NCBI GenBank assembly: GCA_020723385.1
Contig: DYIZ01000005.1
Coordinates: 18,325-82,324 of the forward strand
Direction: 5' to 3'
From: Candidatus Aquidulcis sp.
GTDB taxonomy: Bacteria > Chloroflexota > Anaerolineae > Anaerolineales > UBA4823
DNA: 64,000 nucleotides
The notes beneath the pieces are model-generated. The model searched no databases, was not told the DNA's origin, and was given only the letters and a program-made list of their open reading frames with translations. The position numbers and the translations under genes are program-made. Shown here piece after piece: positions 32,317 to 42,973 of the stretch (position 1 is its first letter; each line of letters begins with the position of its first letter).

Positions 32317-35316
32317 ATGTTCAAAAGACTCATCCCTTCCCCCGATACCACGCCGCAACAGGCGCGCAATGCCTTTTGGGTGCTGCTGGTATTCCCGATT
32401 GCGTATATCACAGTCTTTGCAATGTATTTATTTCTGTTCATCCGGACCGGCGCCTGGCAGCTCCAGATCCTGACCTTTGCTGTGGCAGTGCTGGCCGTAA
32501 ACGGCATCATTGCAGTGTTTGTCAATCGTGCTGGGAACAGGGGGTTAGCCGGTATTCTCGATATTACGGCTATGGCGTTGATATTGCCGGTTACATCCAT
32601 GCTCCTAAGCGGAGGGATTGGCCTCGTGCTGGGAATAATCACAATAGTGGTTTCCAGCCTGGTATCGGGTATGCTTTTGTCCGGCAAGTATATTACCAGG
32701 GCTGTCATCGTCGGGATCGTTTCGGGCCTGGCTTCGATCCTGCTTGACTTGTTCTGGCCTTTCAGCCGTTTCAATTCTCCAACGCTTAACATCTTCGTTC
32801 CCGTTATTGCTGTGCTGAGTGTGATCGTTTTCGCCATACTCATTGCCAGGAACTTCCGCGATTATTCCCTGCGCACGAAGCTGTTGGTGGCCATGCTCAA
32901 TGTTGCCTTTATAGTGATGTTGACCTTTGGCTTCGTCGCTTACGTGACCTCCCGTAACAGGATTCTGACAGATGTCGGCGCCCTTCTACAATCCAATGCC
33001 AATGCACAAGCGCTCATCATTGGAAGTTATATTGATGAGCATATAGACACGCTCTCGATCCTGACTGCTCAATTCAAAAACGCCATAACCGATGCTAATG
33101 CAGCTTACACAGGCAATACAACCGAGATCCAATCCGAGATTGCTCGCTTGGATGAACAATGGATCGCGGCCGACCAGGCTGGGAACGATCTCGATCCGCT
33201 TGTGGCTTCCCGATTGAACAATGATGCGGCTTCGATTTTGAAAGAATATCGCCAGAGCTTCCCAGAAAATGCAGAAGTATTCATAACCGATCGGTACGGT
33301 GCTGTTGTCGCTGCGACTAACCGGCTATCTGATTTATACCAGGCTGATGAGGCGTGGTGGCAGACAGCCTACAATAATGGTATCGGTAATGTTTATGTTG
33401 GTAATATGGAATACGATGAAAGCTCGCAGACTTTCGCGACCAATATTGCCATACCGATCATGACCCCAGACTCTGCTCAGGTCGCGGGTGTTCTTCGCAC
33501 AACCCTGACAATGGAGTCGCTCCTGGAGGTGCTGTATGCGCAGGCAAAAACGGTCGAGGGTTCGCATACCGATGTGTTATTCCCTAACGGAAAAATTGTG
33601 GATGAGGAGGATGTGGAAGACGTATCACCAGAGTTGCAGGCTTCGATTCGCGCTGCCGCTCGACCGTATGATGAATTGACCCTGCATGACATTCAAGCAT
33701 TTGCCAGCGTAGCTACTATCCAGAGCGATGATAATCCCAGCGTTGACGAAGCGGGATGGCTGGTCATTTTCCACCAGGAAAGAGAGGTTGCCCTGGCGCC
33801 AGTCAATGCACAGCTCCGCACGATGATTATCCTCGGCCTGGTTGTTGCCGGCTTGGCGGCGGGAACGGCCTTCTTACTTGCACGCTTTCTCTCTGCTCCA
33901 ATCACCGCCTTGACCAGTGCAGCCCAAAAATTGGCTGCTGGAGATCTGGCAGTTGAGGCAAAGGGAGAATCCCGTGACGAAGTCGGCCAGTTGGCAGGCG
34001 CCTTCAATGCGATGACCAGGCAGTTGCGTGAGCTGATTGGTACGCTGGAGCAGCGTGTGGCAGATCGTACCAAAGCGTTGTCCACCTCTACTGAAGTCAG
34101 CCGCCGGCTTTCGACCATCCTTGACCGGGACAAATTGGTCAAGGAAGTGGTCGAGCAATTGGTCACTGCTTTTGGTTATTACTATGCCCACATTTACCTG
34201 TTGGATGAAGCCAAAGAGACGCTGGTCATGGTAGGTGGAACCGGCGAGGCCGGGCAAACCATGCTGGCGCGCGGTCACACTATTCCGAAAGGCCGTGGCC
34301 TGGTAGGCCGTGCGGCAGAAACCAATGCCATTGTACTGGTTTCCGATACATCGAAAGAGGCTGACTGGCTGCCTAATGAATTGCTTCCTGAAACCAAGGC
34401 GGAAATTGCGGTACCTATCTCGATTGGTGATGAAGTGCTGGGGGTGTTCGATGTGCAGCATAACATCGTCAACGGACTGACAGAGCAAGATGCCGATGTG
34501 CTGCAATCCATCGCCAACCAGGTATCAGTTGCACTCCAGAACACTCGTCAGTATGAAAATACCCAGAAGATCGCGGCAGATATGAGCGTGGTTGCGAACG
34601 TAGGTATTGCCACATCCACCATCACAGAATCCGGACATCTGTTGCAGGAAGTGGTGGACCTCTCCAAGAGATCCTTTAATCTTTATCACGCCCATATTTA
34701 TCTGCTCAACGAAGCCGGCGATACCCTCGAACTATCTGCTGGCGCAGGTGAAGTCGGCAGACAAATGGTTGCGGAAAAACGCAGTATCCCGCTTGGCAGC
34801 CAACAATCGCTGGTAGCACGCGCCGCCCGCACCCAGGAAGGTGTGGTGGTCAACAATGTGACCGCCGCCCCGGATTTCCTGCCAAACCTACTCCTGCCCA
34901 ACACACGCTCAGAAATGGCTGTCCCCATGATCGTTGCAGGCAAGGTTATCGGCGTGCTGGATGTGCAGTCTGAAATAGCCAACCGATTCACAGATGTTGA
35001 TGTCAGCATCCAAACCACGCTGGCATCCCAGGTGGCGGTCGCCTTCCAGAACGCGCGCTCTTTCTCACAAACACAACATCAGGCAGAGCGCGAAACTGCG
35101 GTAAACCTCATCACCCAAAAGATCCAAAACACGACCAGCGTTGAAGCGGCGTTAAAAACTGCGGTGCGCGAGCTGGGTCACAAGCTGGGAATGAAACCCA
35201 CGCTAGTGACGCTTGAACCGGGTGCTTCACGGATAAACGTAAAAGAAACGTTAATGACTAATCAACAGAATTCCCCCGGAGAATCTGAAGTGATGAAAAC
35301 AGGAGTTTCAAAATGA
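32317..35316 (+). CDS. multi-helix membrane sensor, Cache-HAMP-GAF-GAF, no output domain
   Basis: 999 residues. Seven N-terminal hydrophobic helices (~19-213), an extracytoplasmic region of Cache type (~214-500; ITDRYGAVVAATNRLSDLYQ block), a further helix (~505-527), HAMP (~528-580), a coil, GAF1 (~600-745) and GAF2 (~770-925), then a conserved tail (LITQKIQNTTSVEAALKTAV). No kinase, methyl-accepting, GGDEF or DNA-binding domain follows. The tail recurs in the next two genes and may be the start of a further GAF-like fold or an interaction motif. The stop overlaps the next ATG (ATGA). Confidence 0.88.
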   Translation: MFKRLIPSPDTTPQQARNAFWVLLVFPIAYITVFAMYLFLFIRTGAWQLQILTFAVAVLAVNGIIAVFVNRAGNRGLAGILDITAMALILPVTSMLLSGGIGLVLGIITIVVSSLVSGMLLSGKYITRAVIVGIVSGLASILLDLFWPFSRFNSPTLNIFVPVIAVLSVIVFAILIARNFRDYSLRTKLLVAMLNVAFIVMLTFGFVAYVTSRNRILTDVGALLQSNANAQALIIGSYIDEHIDTLSILTAQFKNAITDANAAYTGNTTEIQSEIARLDEQWIAADQAGNDLDPLVASRLNNDAASILKEYRQSFPENAEVFITDRYGAVVAATNRLSDLYQADEAWWQTAYNNGIGNVYVGNMEYDESSQTFATNIAIPIMTPDSAQVAGVLRTTLTMESLLEVLYAQAKTVEGSHTDVLFPNGKIVDEEDVEDVSPELQASIRAAARPYDELTLHDIQAFASVATIQSDDNPSVDEAGWLVIFHQEREVALAPVNAQLRTMIILGLVVAGLAAGTAFLLARFLSAPITALTSAAQKLAAGDLAVEAKGESRDEVGQLAGAFNAMTRQLRELIGTLEQRVADRTKALSTSTEVSRRLSTILDRDKLVKEVVEQLVTAFGYYYAHIYLLDEAKETLVMVGGTGEAGQTMLARGHTIPKGRGLVGRAAETNAIVLVSDTSKEADWLPNELLPETKAEIAVPISIGDEVLGVFDVQHNIVNGLTEQDADVLQSIANQVSVALQNTRQYENTQKIAADMSVVANVGIATSTITESGHLLQEVVDLSKRSFNLYHAHIYLLNEAGDTLELSAGAGEVGRQMVAEKRSIPLGSQQSLVARAARTQEGVVVNNVTAAPDFLPNLLLPNTRSEMAVPMIVAGKVIGVLDVQSEIANRFTDVDVSIQTTLASQVAVAFQNARSFSQTQHQAERETAVNLITQKIQNTTSVEAALKTAVRELGHKLGMKPTLVTLEPGASRINVKETLMTNQQNSPGESEVMKTGVSK

Positions 35317-37913
35317 CTCAATACACTTCTGAACAAAAAACCACGGAAGATACAAAGCAGGCGCACAACGCATTTCTAATTGCGGCATTGCTCGCTGTTG
35401 CCCATTTCGTGACTGTGGCATACTATCTGTATCTAATCCAGAATACCGGGATCGTGCAATTCTACACGCTGGTTGTCATTTCCTCTGCGCTTGGTGTGCT
35501 GCTCGGAATCGGTGCTGTGTTAAGCAGGCGTGGGCGACCCACCTTCGGCATTATTCTGGTTCTAGGTGCCCTGGCGGTATCGTACCCGTTAATTGCGACT
35601 TTGGTAATCGGGCTCGGGTTAACGATTGGGATTGCCTTGATGTTCGCCGGACCAATAATCGCATTTCAGGTTTTGCCCCGAAGATCGGGCTGGGTGATGA
35701 CAGTTGCTACTGTCGTCTCGGGTTTGACTACTCTTCTGTTGGATGTATTCGGTTCGAAAGTGCGGCCATCTTTGCCTGGCATTGTGATTCAAATCGTGGC
35801 AGCATCGGTGGTAGTGATACTTGGTTATTTCATCGTTCGCCAGTTTCGAAATTTTCCCCTGCGCACAAAGATTATTTTGGCGATTCTGGTGATTGAAGGA
35901 ATATCCATTGGCGTGTTAGCATACTTTGCTTTGACACGGGCAAATCAAATCATTACTTCAGTGTCCAGTAAATTTGAGAACAGCGTCCAGGTCCAGATCG
36001 AAGCACAATTGACAAACATTGTCAAAACTGAAGCGATGAATGCTGATCAGCTTTTTTCGGCAACGAAAGACAGCCTGATTAAGTTGGCGGATTACCGCGC
36101 TCAACTGGAATCCCAAAATTCAATCTTGGGTCAAGGTGCTTATTGGGATGCACACACAAAATTGTCCATATTACCCGAAGGTCAATATGGCAACCCAGAT
36201 ACGGATATAGCCTCCGTCTTTCTTCCAAAAACAATAATCGTTAATGACGAGATTCAGGCGGAATTAAACACCTCTGCTTATCTTGATTTTTTTGCCCCGG
36301 GTATATTGAAAACCCAACCGCAAATCGTGGCAGTTTATTACATCAGCGCACTCGGCTCCACTACATACTACCCGAACATTAACTTGGCCACCCTCGTGCC
36401 CGAAGATTTCGATGCTCTAGGCCAGCCTTTCTATACCATCGCCGATCCACAAAGTAATCCCGAACGCATCCCGCGCTGGACGGAACCATATCAGGACCCG
36501 GCGGGTACTGGGTTGATCGTTACATCTTCCACACCTGTTTACAACGCGGCTGGGGGTTTCAAAGGCGTAATCGGCATCGACATGCAACTTGCGCGTATTT
36601 CTGAAACCATTTCACAAATCAAAATCGGCGAGACAGGCTTTGCCTTCCTTGTCGGTGAAACGGGTCACATCCTGGCGATGCCGCCGGAAGGATATGCCAT
36701 CTTCGGACTGCAACCCGAGGAAGTACCGATCAATGAAACACCGAAAGAAACGATCCTGGGGCAGGGATCTGAGGATTTGCAGGCGATAACGATACGCTTG
36801 ACTAACGGTGAATCAGGTTTATCCAGTGTTGCTATTGATGGTGTGGAAACTTATGTCGCTTTTGCGCCTCTCAACACCCCCGGCTATAGTCTTGGCGTGA
36901 TTGTACCAGTAAACGAACTCAACACAGCCATTGTGGCTTCTCAAGAGGAAATTCAAAACGATACCGCTTCTTCATTGCAAACAGCTACATTCATCCTGAT
37001 TGGTTTATTGGTTGGTGCCATATTATTAAGTCTCGGGATTGGCCAGATTATTGCCGCGCCGCTCACCCGTCTTACCCAAACCGCGGAAAAAATCTCATCC
37101 GGTGATCTTTCGGCCCGAGCCGTGATCACTTCACAAGACGAAACCGGAATTTTGGCAAGAGCTTTCAACCGCATGACCGACCAATTGAGAGAAACGTTAT
37201 CCGGTCTCGAGCAACGTGTGGCAGACCGCACCAAAGACCTGGCAACCGTGGCTGAAGTGGGTACCGCCACCGCCACCATTCTGGAAACCGATAGGCTCCT
37301 GCAAGAAGTGGTGGAACTTACAAAAGAACGTTTTAAGCTATACCACTCTCATATTTACCTGCTCGATCAAGCGGGCGAAAACCTGGTCCTGGCTTCCGGC
37401 GCCGGCGAGCCTGGCCGCCAGATGGTGGCAGAAAAACGTTCCATCCCGCTCGATCGCGAACAATCGCTGGTCGCCCGAGCCGCTCGCGAACGAAAAGGCG
37501 TGATCGTCAACGATGTGACGGAAGCACCAGACTTTCTGCCGAACCCATTGCTGCCAGACACACGTTCCGAACTGGCGGTGCCGATGATCGTCGGTGGAAA
37601 TGTGATCGGCGTTTTTGATGTGCAGTCTGATCAAGTTGGCCGCTTTACAGATTCAGATATCAATATCCAAACTACGCTTGCGGCGCAAGTCGCCACATCC
37701 ATTCAAAACGTTCGTTCGTTCGAACAATCCAAAGCGCAGGCGGATTTGGAATCACTTGTAAACAGCATCGGCCAGAAGATCCAGCGCGCCACATCGGTAG
37801 ATGAAACCCTGCAGACCGCCATCCGCGAAATTGGGCTGGCGCTCGGCGCGTCACGAGTAAGCGCGAATATTGGCGCCGGCAATAGCCAAGGAGATACCAA
37901 TGTCAATAACTAA
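35313..37913 (+). CDS. multi-helix membrane sensor, Cache-HAMP-GAF, no output domain
   Basis: 866 residues, paralogue of the preceding gene. About six N-terminal helices (~22-205), a long extracytoplasmic Cache-type region (~206-535; includes GGFKGVIGIDMQLARI), a second membrane helix, HAMP (~575-630), one GAF (~645-800) and the conserved tail. GAF residues such as RQMVAEKRSIPL and VARAAR are shared with GAF2 of the preceding sensor, which points to recent duplication. It again lacks any catalytic output. The next gene starts 14 bases before its stop. Confidence 0.88.
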   Translation: MTQYTSEQKTTEDTKQAHNAFLIAALLAVAHFVTVAYYLYLIQNTGIVQFYTLVVISSALGVLLGIGAVLSRRGRPTFGIILVLGALAVSYPLIATLVIGLGLTIGIALMFAGPIIAFQVLPRRSGWVMTVATVVSGLTTLLLDVFGSKVRPSLPGIVIQIVAASVVVILGYFIVRQFRNFPLRTKIILAILVIEGISIGVLAYFALTRANQIITSVSSKFENSVQVQIEAQLTNIVKTEAMNADQLFSATKDSLIKLADYRAQLESQNSILGQGAYWDAHTKLSILPEGQYGNPDTDIASVFLPKTIIVNDEIQAELNTSAYLDFFAPGILKTQPQIVAVYYISALGSTTYYPNINLATLVPEDFDALGQPFYTIADPQSNPERIPRWTEPYQDPAGTGLIVTSSTPVYNAAGGFKGVIGIDMQLARISETISQIKIGETGFAFLVGETGHILAMPPEGYAIFGLQPEEVPINETPKETILGQGSEDLQAITIRLTNGESGLSSVAIDGVETYVAFAPLNTPGYSLGVIVPVNELNTAIVASQEEIQNDTASSLQTATFILIGLLVGAILLSLGIGQIIAAPLTRLTQTAEKISSGDLSARAVITSQDETGILARAFNRMTDQLRETLSGLEQRVADRTKDLATVAEVGTATATILETDRLLQEVVELTKERFKLYHSHIYLLDQAGENLVLASGAGEPGRQMVAEKRSIPLDREQSLVARAARERKGVIVNDVTEAPDFLPNPLLPDTRSELAVPMIVGGNVIGVFDVQSDQVGRFTDSDINIQTTLAAQVATSIQNVRSFEQSKAQADLESLVNSIGQKIQRATSVDETLQTAIREIGLALGASRVSANIGAGNSQGDTNVNN

Positions 37914-40900
37914 TCGCAAAACCGGTTGGCTTGGAAGTGCCATACTCGGAAACATTCAATCGTCCTTGCAAGCAAAAATGACTGTATGGGCAGGCGCGAT
38001 CCTGGCTTTGGCCTCTATCATTTTGATCATTTACTCTGTTTTCACACTTCGCCAAACATCCATTGAAGGCGCGCAAAACGAGGCGCTCGCCATCGCTGAA
38101 TCCCAAGCGCAGTTGGTCCGGGTGCAGCTCGAGGTTCCCCTGATCACTGCACGAACCATGGCAAATTCTCTGGAGGCGATAAAAGATCCAGATCATCCGG
38201 TACCCATGAGCCGCGACCAAGTCAATGCCATGCTCAGGAGCGTGGCGTCTGAAAACCCATCCTTCCTGGCGACCTATACACTTTGGGAGCCAAACGCCTT
38301 TGATGGATTAGATGCGCAATATAAGGAGACGGAAGCGCACGATGAGACCGGGCGTTTCATTCCTTACTGGGTAAACCGTCCAGATGGCAGTGTCACGGTT
38401 GAAGCACTGATTGATTATGAAGTTCCTGTGGCAGGCGATTGGTATCTTCAGCCGCGCGCTACCAAAAAGGAATACACCATTGCGCCTCTGATCTATCCCG
38501 TAGCCGGTGTAGACACTCTCATGGCAACTTTTACTGTACCGATCCTGACCAATGATAAGTTCTACGGTATTGCAGGCGTGGATGCCCCGATTGCCTTCGT
38601 GCAGGGTATTGTGGATAATGTAGACTTGTATGCTGGCAAGGCGGAAGCGGTGATATTAACCGATTCCGGAACGTTGGTTGCCGTTAACAATAATCCAACC
38701 CTCACCAACCAGCCTGCGACGGAACTTTATGAAGACTTTGAAACATTACAACCGCGAATTGCGGCAGGAGAAGTATTCATTAGCCTGAGCCCAGATGGAA
38801 ATTACCTTCGGATATTCTCACCAATTGAAATCGGTGAAGTTGGTACGCGCTGGTCGTTCAGCTTGATCATTCCTTTCTCTGAGGTCACTGCCCAAGCCAC
38901 CGCGTCGGCAATCCAACAGGTGATGATCAGCATTGCATTGCTCGCCATAGCGCTGTTCATCTTGTGGTTTCTTACCGGGCAGGTAGTGCGCCCAATTCGT
39001 GAACTAACGAATGTGGCCGGTGCGATTTCGCAAGGTAATTTGAACACAATTGTTGATATTCGTACTTCTGACGAGACTGGTTTGCTGGCAACAGCATTCA
39101 ATACAATGACCAGCCGCCTGCGCGACTCCATTGCCACACTGGAACAACGCGTGGCAGAACGTACTCATAGTCTGGAACTGGCGGCAGAAGTGGGCCGCAC
39201 CGTATCGCAAGTGCGTGCCCTGGATATCATGTTGAAGGATGCTGCTGAAATCATCCGCTCCCAGTTCAACCTGTACTATGTTCAAGTCTATCTGACCGAC
39301 CCCAGCCAGACGAACCTGATTCTCCAATCCGGAACAGGGGCCGTCGGCGCCGAACTGATCGGGCGCGGCCACCGTTTGCCGTTGAACACAGCCTCCATCA
39401 ACGGACGCGCCGCCATAGAGAAACGCTCCATCGTGGTTGAAGATACAGCCGCCAGCGCCACCTTCAAGCCGAATCCGCTTTTGCCCGATACCCGTTCTGA
39501 AATGGCCGTGCCGCTGCTCATCGGCGAAAAAGTAGTGGGTGTGTTGGATATGCAAAGCGAACGCGCGGGTTCATTAAGCCGGGATGTGCTGCCTGGCTTT
39601 GAGGCCCTGGCTGGGCAGTTGGCTATCGCCATCCAAAATGCAACATTCCTGGCAGAGACTCAGCAGGCGCGCGCTGAAGTGGAGTCTCAGGCCCGCCGCT
39701 TGACACGCGCCAATTGGGTGGATTACATGGATGCCATTCACCAGCCCGAAGAGATTGGTTTTGTGTTCGAGCAAAATAAGATCACGCCACTGACTCAGGA
39801 AGAACCGGTAAAAGAAAATGCACTGATGGCATCTATCTCTGTCACAGGCGAACCCCTTGGAAATTTAGTTGTTGACATGGAAGGGCCATCACCGATCGCA
39901 CACACGTCCGAACTGGTGAACACGGTCGCGCAGCAGGTAGCTCGACAGATCGAAAGCCTGCGTCTGCTGGATAGCGCCGAGCGTTACCGATTTGAGGCGG
40001 AACAAGCCTCACGCCGTCTCACTCGCGAAGGCTGGAAAGAGTACATGGAATTGAGTGCCGGAGAAGGGATGGGCTATGTCTACGACTTGAAAGAAGTCCG
40101 GCCATACAATCGAACTGGAGACCAACTGGCTGAAGAGTCTGCTTTCAGCCTGCCGCTCAAAGTCCGTGGCGAAACTGTGGGAAAATTCACTGTTCTGGAT
40201 ATTGAACCTGACAACAAAGACGCATTTGAACTGGCCAATGCCGTTGCTGAACGTCTTGGTGCGCATATCGAGTCTCTGCGGCAATTCGACCAAACTCAAT
40301 CCGCACTGGCGCAGTCCGAAAAACTTTTTGAGGCCGGCGGCCGTCTGGCGCAGGCAACAGACTTGCAGGACCTGGTGAATATTGTTGTTCGAACTATTAA
40401 CATCCCTGTGATCAACCGCGCAATCATGGTGATATTCAACTATGGCCCAAACGGTGATCTGGATGGATTAGATGTTATTGCGAACTGGTGGAATGGCAGT
40501 GGACATGAGGTGACAGCAGTTGGAACACATTATCCATTTGAGGTTGTCAAGGCCATGTCCCTGTTCTTAGCCCCGAAGCCCGTCTTTTTCAATGATGTGT
40601 TCAATGATGAACGAGTGGATCCAACTTCAATGCAACTCGTGAAAAGGTTGAATCTCCGCGCAATTGCAGTTCTCCCGCTGTATTCGGGCACGCAGCAGAT
40701 CGGAGCCTTGCTGCTCGAATCCGAAGAGGTTCACAACTTTACACAAGATGAAACCCGCCTCTACATTGCGCTGGCTCCGCAGATCGCCACCGTGTTGGAA
40801 AACCGCCGCCAGTTCGAACGAGCGCAAAAACAGGCAGAGCGTGAGACCATGTTGAACCTAATCGGTCAGAAGATCCGCAGTGCAACCAGTGTGGATGCTG

Positions 40901-40986
40901 TGCTGCAAATCGCGGCCCGCGAGTTGGGACACGCTTTGGGCGCTCCGCTTACCATCGCTCAACTGAGCATGAAAGACCGCAAATAA
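37900..40986 (+). CDS. membrane sensor, dCache-HAMP-GAF-repeat-GAF, no output domain
   Basis: 1028 residues from ATG 37900 (site aaggaga). One membrane helix (~27-50), dCache_1 domain (~55-335; LWEPNAFDGLDAQY, RFIPYWV, GDWYLQP and VPIL..KFYGIAGVD are typical of small-molecule-binding dCache), a second helix (~345-367), HAMP, GAF (~425-590), two degenerate GAF-like modules beginning RRLTRANW and RRLTREGW, a final GAF (~800-960) and the shared C-terminal tail. There is no kinase or methyl-accepting part. It resembles the ligand-binding half of a chemoreceptor joined to stacked GAF domains. Confidence 0.88.
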   Translation: MSITNRKTGWLGSAILGNIQSSLQAKMTVWAGAILALASIILIIYSVFTLRQTSIEGAQNEALAIAESQAQLVRVQLEVPLITARTMANSLEAIKDPDHPVPMSRDQVNAMLRSVASENPSFLATYTLWEPNAFDGLDAQYKETEAHDETGRFIPYWVNRPDGSVTVEALIDYEVPVAGDWYLQPRATKKEYTIAPLIYPVAGVDTLMATFTVPILTNDKFYGIAGVDAPIAFVQGIVDNVDLYAGKAEAVILTDSGTLVAVNNNPTLTNQPATELYEDFETLQPRIAAGEVFISLSPDGNYLRIFSPIEIGEVGTRWSFSLIIPFSEVTAQATASAIQQVMISIALLAIALFILWFLTGQVVRPIRELTNVAGAISQGNLNTIVDIRTSDETGLLATAFNTMTSRLRDSIATLEQRVAERTHSLELAAEVGRTVSQVRALDIMLKDAAEIIRSQFNLYYVQVYLTDPSQTNLILQSGTGAVGAELIGRGHRLPLNTASINGRAAIEKRSIVVEDTAASATFKPNPLLPDTRSEMAVPLLIGEKVVGVLDMQSERAGSLSRDVLPGFEALAGQLAIAIQNATFLAETQQARAEVESQARRLTRANWVDYMDAIHQPEEIGFVFEQNKITPLTQEEPVKENALMASISVTGEPLGNLVVDMEGPSPIAHTSELVNTVAQQVARQIESLRLLDSAERYRFEAEQASRRLTREGWKEYMELSAGEGMGYVYDLKEVRPYNRTGDQLAEESAFSLPLKVRGETVGKFTVLDIEPDNKDAFELANAVAERLGAHIESLRQFDQTQSALAQSEKLFEAGGRLAQATDLQDLVNIVVRTINIPVINRAIMVIFNYGPNGDLDGLDVIANWWNGSGHEVTAVGTHYPFEVVKAMSLFLAPKPVFFNDVFNDERVDPTSMQLVKRLNLRAIAVLPLYSGTQQIGALLLESEEVHNFTQDETRLYIALAPQIATVLENRRQFERAQKQAERETMLNLIGQKIRSATSVDAVLQIAARELGHALGAPLTIAQLSMKDRK

Positions 40987-41015
40987 TCCCCGACAGGTTC
41001 AGGAGAGCTTGTTAC

Positions 41016-42971
41016 ATGGCTTCCAATAGAAATGCTGGTAAACGGGTAATAAAGCGGCCTGCGGTTCGCCAAGGCTCCGCAGCCCGATCATCTGCCAACG
41101 ACGACGAAATAAGCCGTGAACGGATTAACGCGTTGTTTGTTGATATCGAGCGTCTGACCAACGACTCAGCCAATGCTGCTCTGGAAACATCACCTGAACT
41201 TGACGCGTCACCCACCCATCTGCTTGATTTGGAAGCACAAGCTTTGGATGGTAAAGAAACTGCCAGCCCGCCATTGCTGGACACCCAGGCCTCTACCGCA
41301 AATATGAAAATGCCGATTAAAAGTCCGATTCTGTATGAACGCGAGCAGATAGGTTTTGTCTATTCTGAAAATAAGTTGCAGCAAATCGGCGATACCAGCT
41401 TACCTTCAGATCTTCCTCCTGCTGTCACGGCGCCATTGACAACGGGTGGTCAGCCTATCGGGAAAGTGCAGCTTGCATCCCCCGCCGAACGCACGTGGAC
41501 GTCCGAAGAACTGGGGATTGTCAATGCGGTGGCGCAGCAAGCTTCGCTCCAGATAGAAAGCTTACGCCTGCTTGCTGAAACAGAACGGGCTCGCGCCGAA
41601 GCCGAAGCTGCTACCCGGCGTTTCATGCACGAAGGCTGGGCGTCCTACCTGGATGCTATTAATCAGAACGAACGCATCGGTTACGCCTACGATCAAGCCT
41701 CTGTCGCGCCGTTTGTCGAGAAAGTCGAACCCGGTGCGGGATTTCAAGAGTCCGTGAGTGTTATGGAGGAACAGGTCGGCGCGTTATATCTGACTCCCGA
41801 TCCAGGCCGCCCGTTGACGGATGGCGATAGACAGATGATTGCCGCCATCGCCGACCAGATTGCGCAACAGGTTGAGAACATCCGGTTGTTGGCTGATGCA
41901 TCGCGCGCCCGCGCCGAAGCTGATGCAATCATCCGACGTGTCACCCGCGAAAGTTGGGAATCCTTTACTGCACAGAAAGATGAAGGTTCCCTTAGTTTTG
42001 TTTACGACGCCAATCGGGTGGCCCCGTTTCGAGATCCTCTGCCGAATGATGTGGCGCTTGCCTTACCCTTGCAAGTGCGCGGCGAAACCATCGGCCAGTT
42101 GGCCGTAACAGGCCCGGAGCATATTTCTCCGGAAGCGGCTGAGCTGGCCGCTGCTATCGCTGCGCAGACCAGCACACACCTGGAAACCCTGCGGCTCAAC
42201 GAAGAACTTCAGAAGCGCGCCGCCGAGTTGTTGGAACTGGACCGCCTCAAATCGGGCTTCCTGGCAAACATGAGCCATGAGCTGCGCACGCCGCTAAACT
42301 CCATCCTCGGCTTTTCCGATGTGATCCTCGAAGGATTGGATGGGCCGCTTACCCCCAATATGGGAGCAGACCTTCGCCTGATCCAAAAAAATGGGCAACA
42401 TCTCCTACACTTGATCAATGATGTTTTGGATATGGCCAAGATCGAAGCCGGGCGTATGAACTTGAATCCGGAGAAGCTGCGGGTCTATGATGTGCTTGAT
42501 GAGGTCACCAGTATTACATCTACCCTGGCCAGTGAAAAGAATCTCGCTCTTTTCATCGAAGCCGATTCAGATCAAATAGTGGAGATCGTGGCAGACCACA
42601 CACGTCTCCGCCAGGTGATGATCAACCTTGTCAACAACGCCATAAAATTCACCGAAAAAGGGCATATTGCCCTATGCGTTGCCAGAAAAGATGATGGGGA
42701 CATACTAATCACCGTAAAGGATACAGGCATCGGCATCCCGCCAGAAAAACTGGAAGTAATCTTCCAAGAGTTTACGCAAGTAGACACTTCCTCCACCCGC
42801 AAAGTCGGCGGCACAGGTCTGGGTTTGCCCATCAGCCGCCAACTCGTGGCAATGCATGGCGGATTGATGTGGGCAGAAAGCACTGGCGTTTCAGGAGAAG
42901 GCTCTACGTTTTTTGTGAAACTTCCCATAGTAGCCAGGATTACTGATGTTATTGAGAAGAAAGAAAGGTAA
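41016..42971 (+). CDS. soluble histidine kinase with repeated GAF-like modules
   Basis: 651 residues, no membrane helix. The N-terminal ~80 residues are low-complexity and acidic. Three degenerate GAF-like modules follow (~90-190, 200-305, 310-400), the later two opening RRFMHEGW and RRVTRESW, matching modules in the preceding gene. HisKA then shows LANMSHELRTPLNSILGF (His ~424), and HATPase has N box NLVNNAIKFT, G1 DTGIGI and G2 GTGLGLP. It is the only kinase next to the three output-less sensors and could take their signal by module-module contacts. A two-base gap to the next gene implies coupling. Confidence 0.92.
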   Translation: MASNRNAGKRVIKRPAVRQGSAARSSANDDEISRERINALFVDIERLTNDSANAALETSPELDASPTHLLDLEAQALDGKETASPPLLDTQASTANMKMPIKSPILYEREQIGFVYSENKLQQIGDTSLPSDLPPAVTAPLTTGGQPIGKVQLASPAERTWTSEELGIVNAVAQQASLQIESLRLLAETERARAEAEAATRRFMHEGWASYLDAINQNERIGYAYDQASVAPFVEKVEPGAGFQESVSVMEEQVGALYLTPDPGRPLTDGDRQMIAAIADQIAQQVENIRLLADASRARAEADAIIRRVTRESWESFTAQKDEGSLSFVYDANRVAPFRDPLPNDVALALPLQVRGETIGQLAVTGPEHISPEAAELAAAIAAQTSTHLETLRLNEELQKRAAELLELDRLKSGFLANMSHELRTPLNSILGFSDVILEGLDGPLTPNMGADLRLIQKNGQHLLHLINDVLDMAKIEAGRMNLNPEKLRVYDVLDEVTSITSTLASEKNLALFIEADSDQIVEIVADHTRLRQVMINLVNNAIKFTEKGHIALCVARKDDGDILITVKDTGIGIPPEKLEVIFQEFTQVDTSSTRKVGGTGLGLPISRQLVAMHGGLMWAESTGVSGEGSTFFVKLPIVARITDVIEKKER

Positions 42972-42973
42972 AA

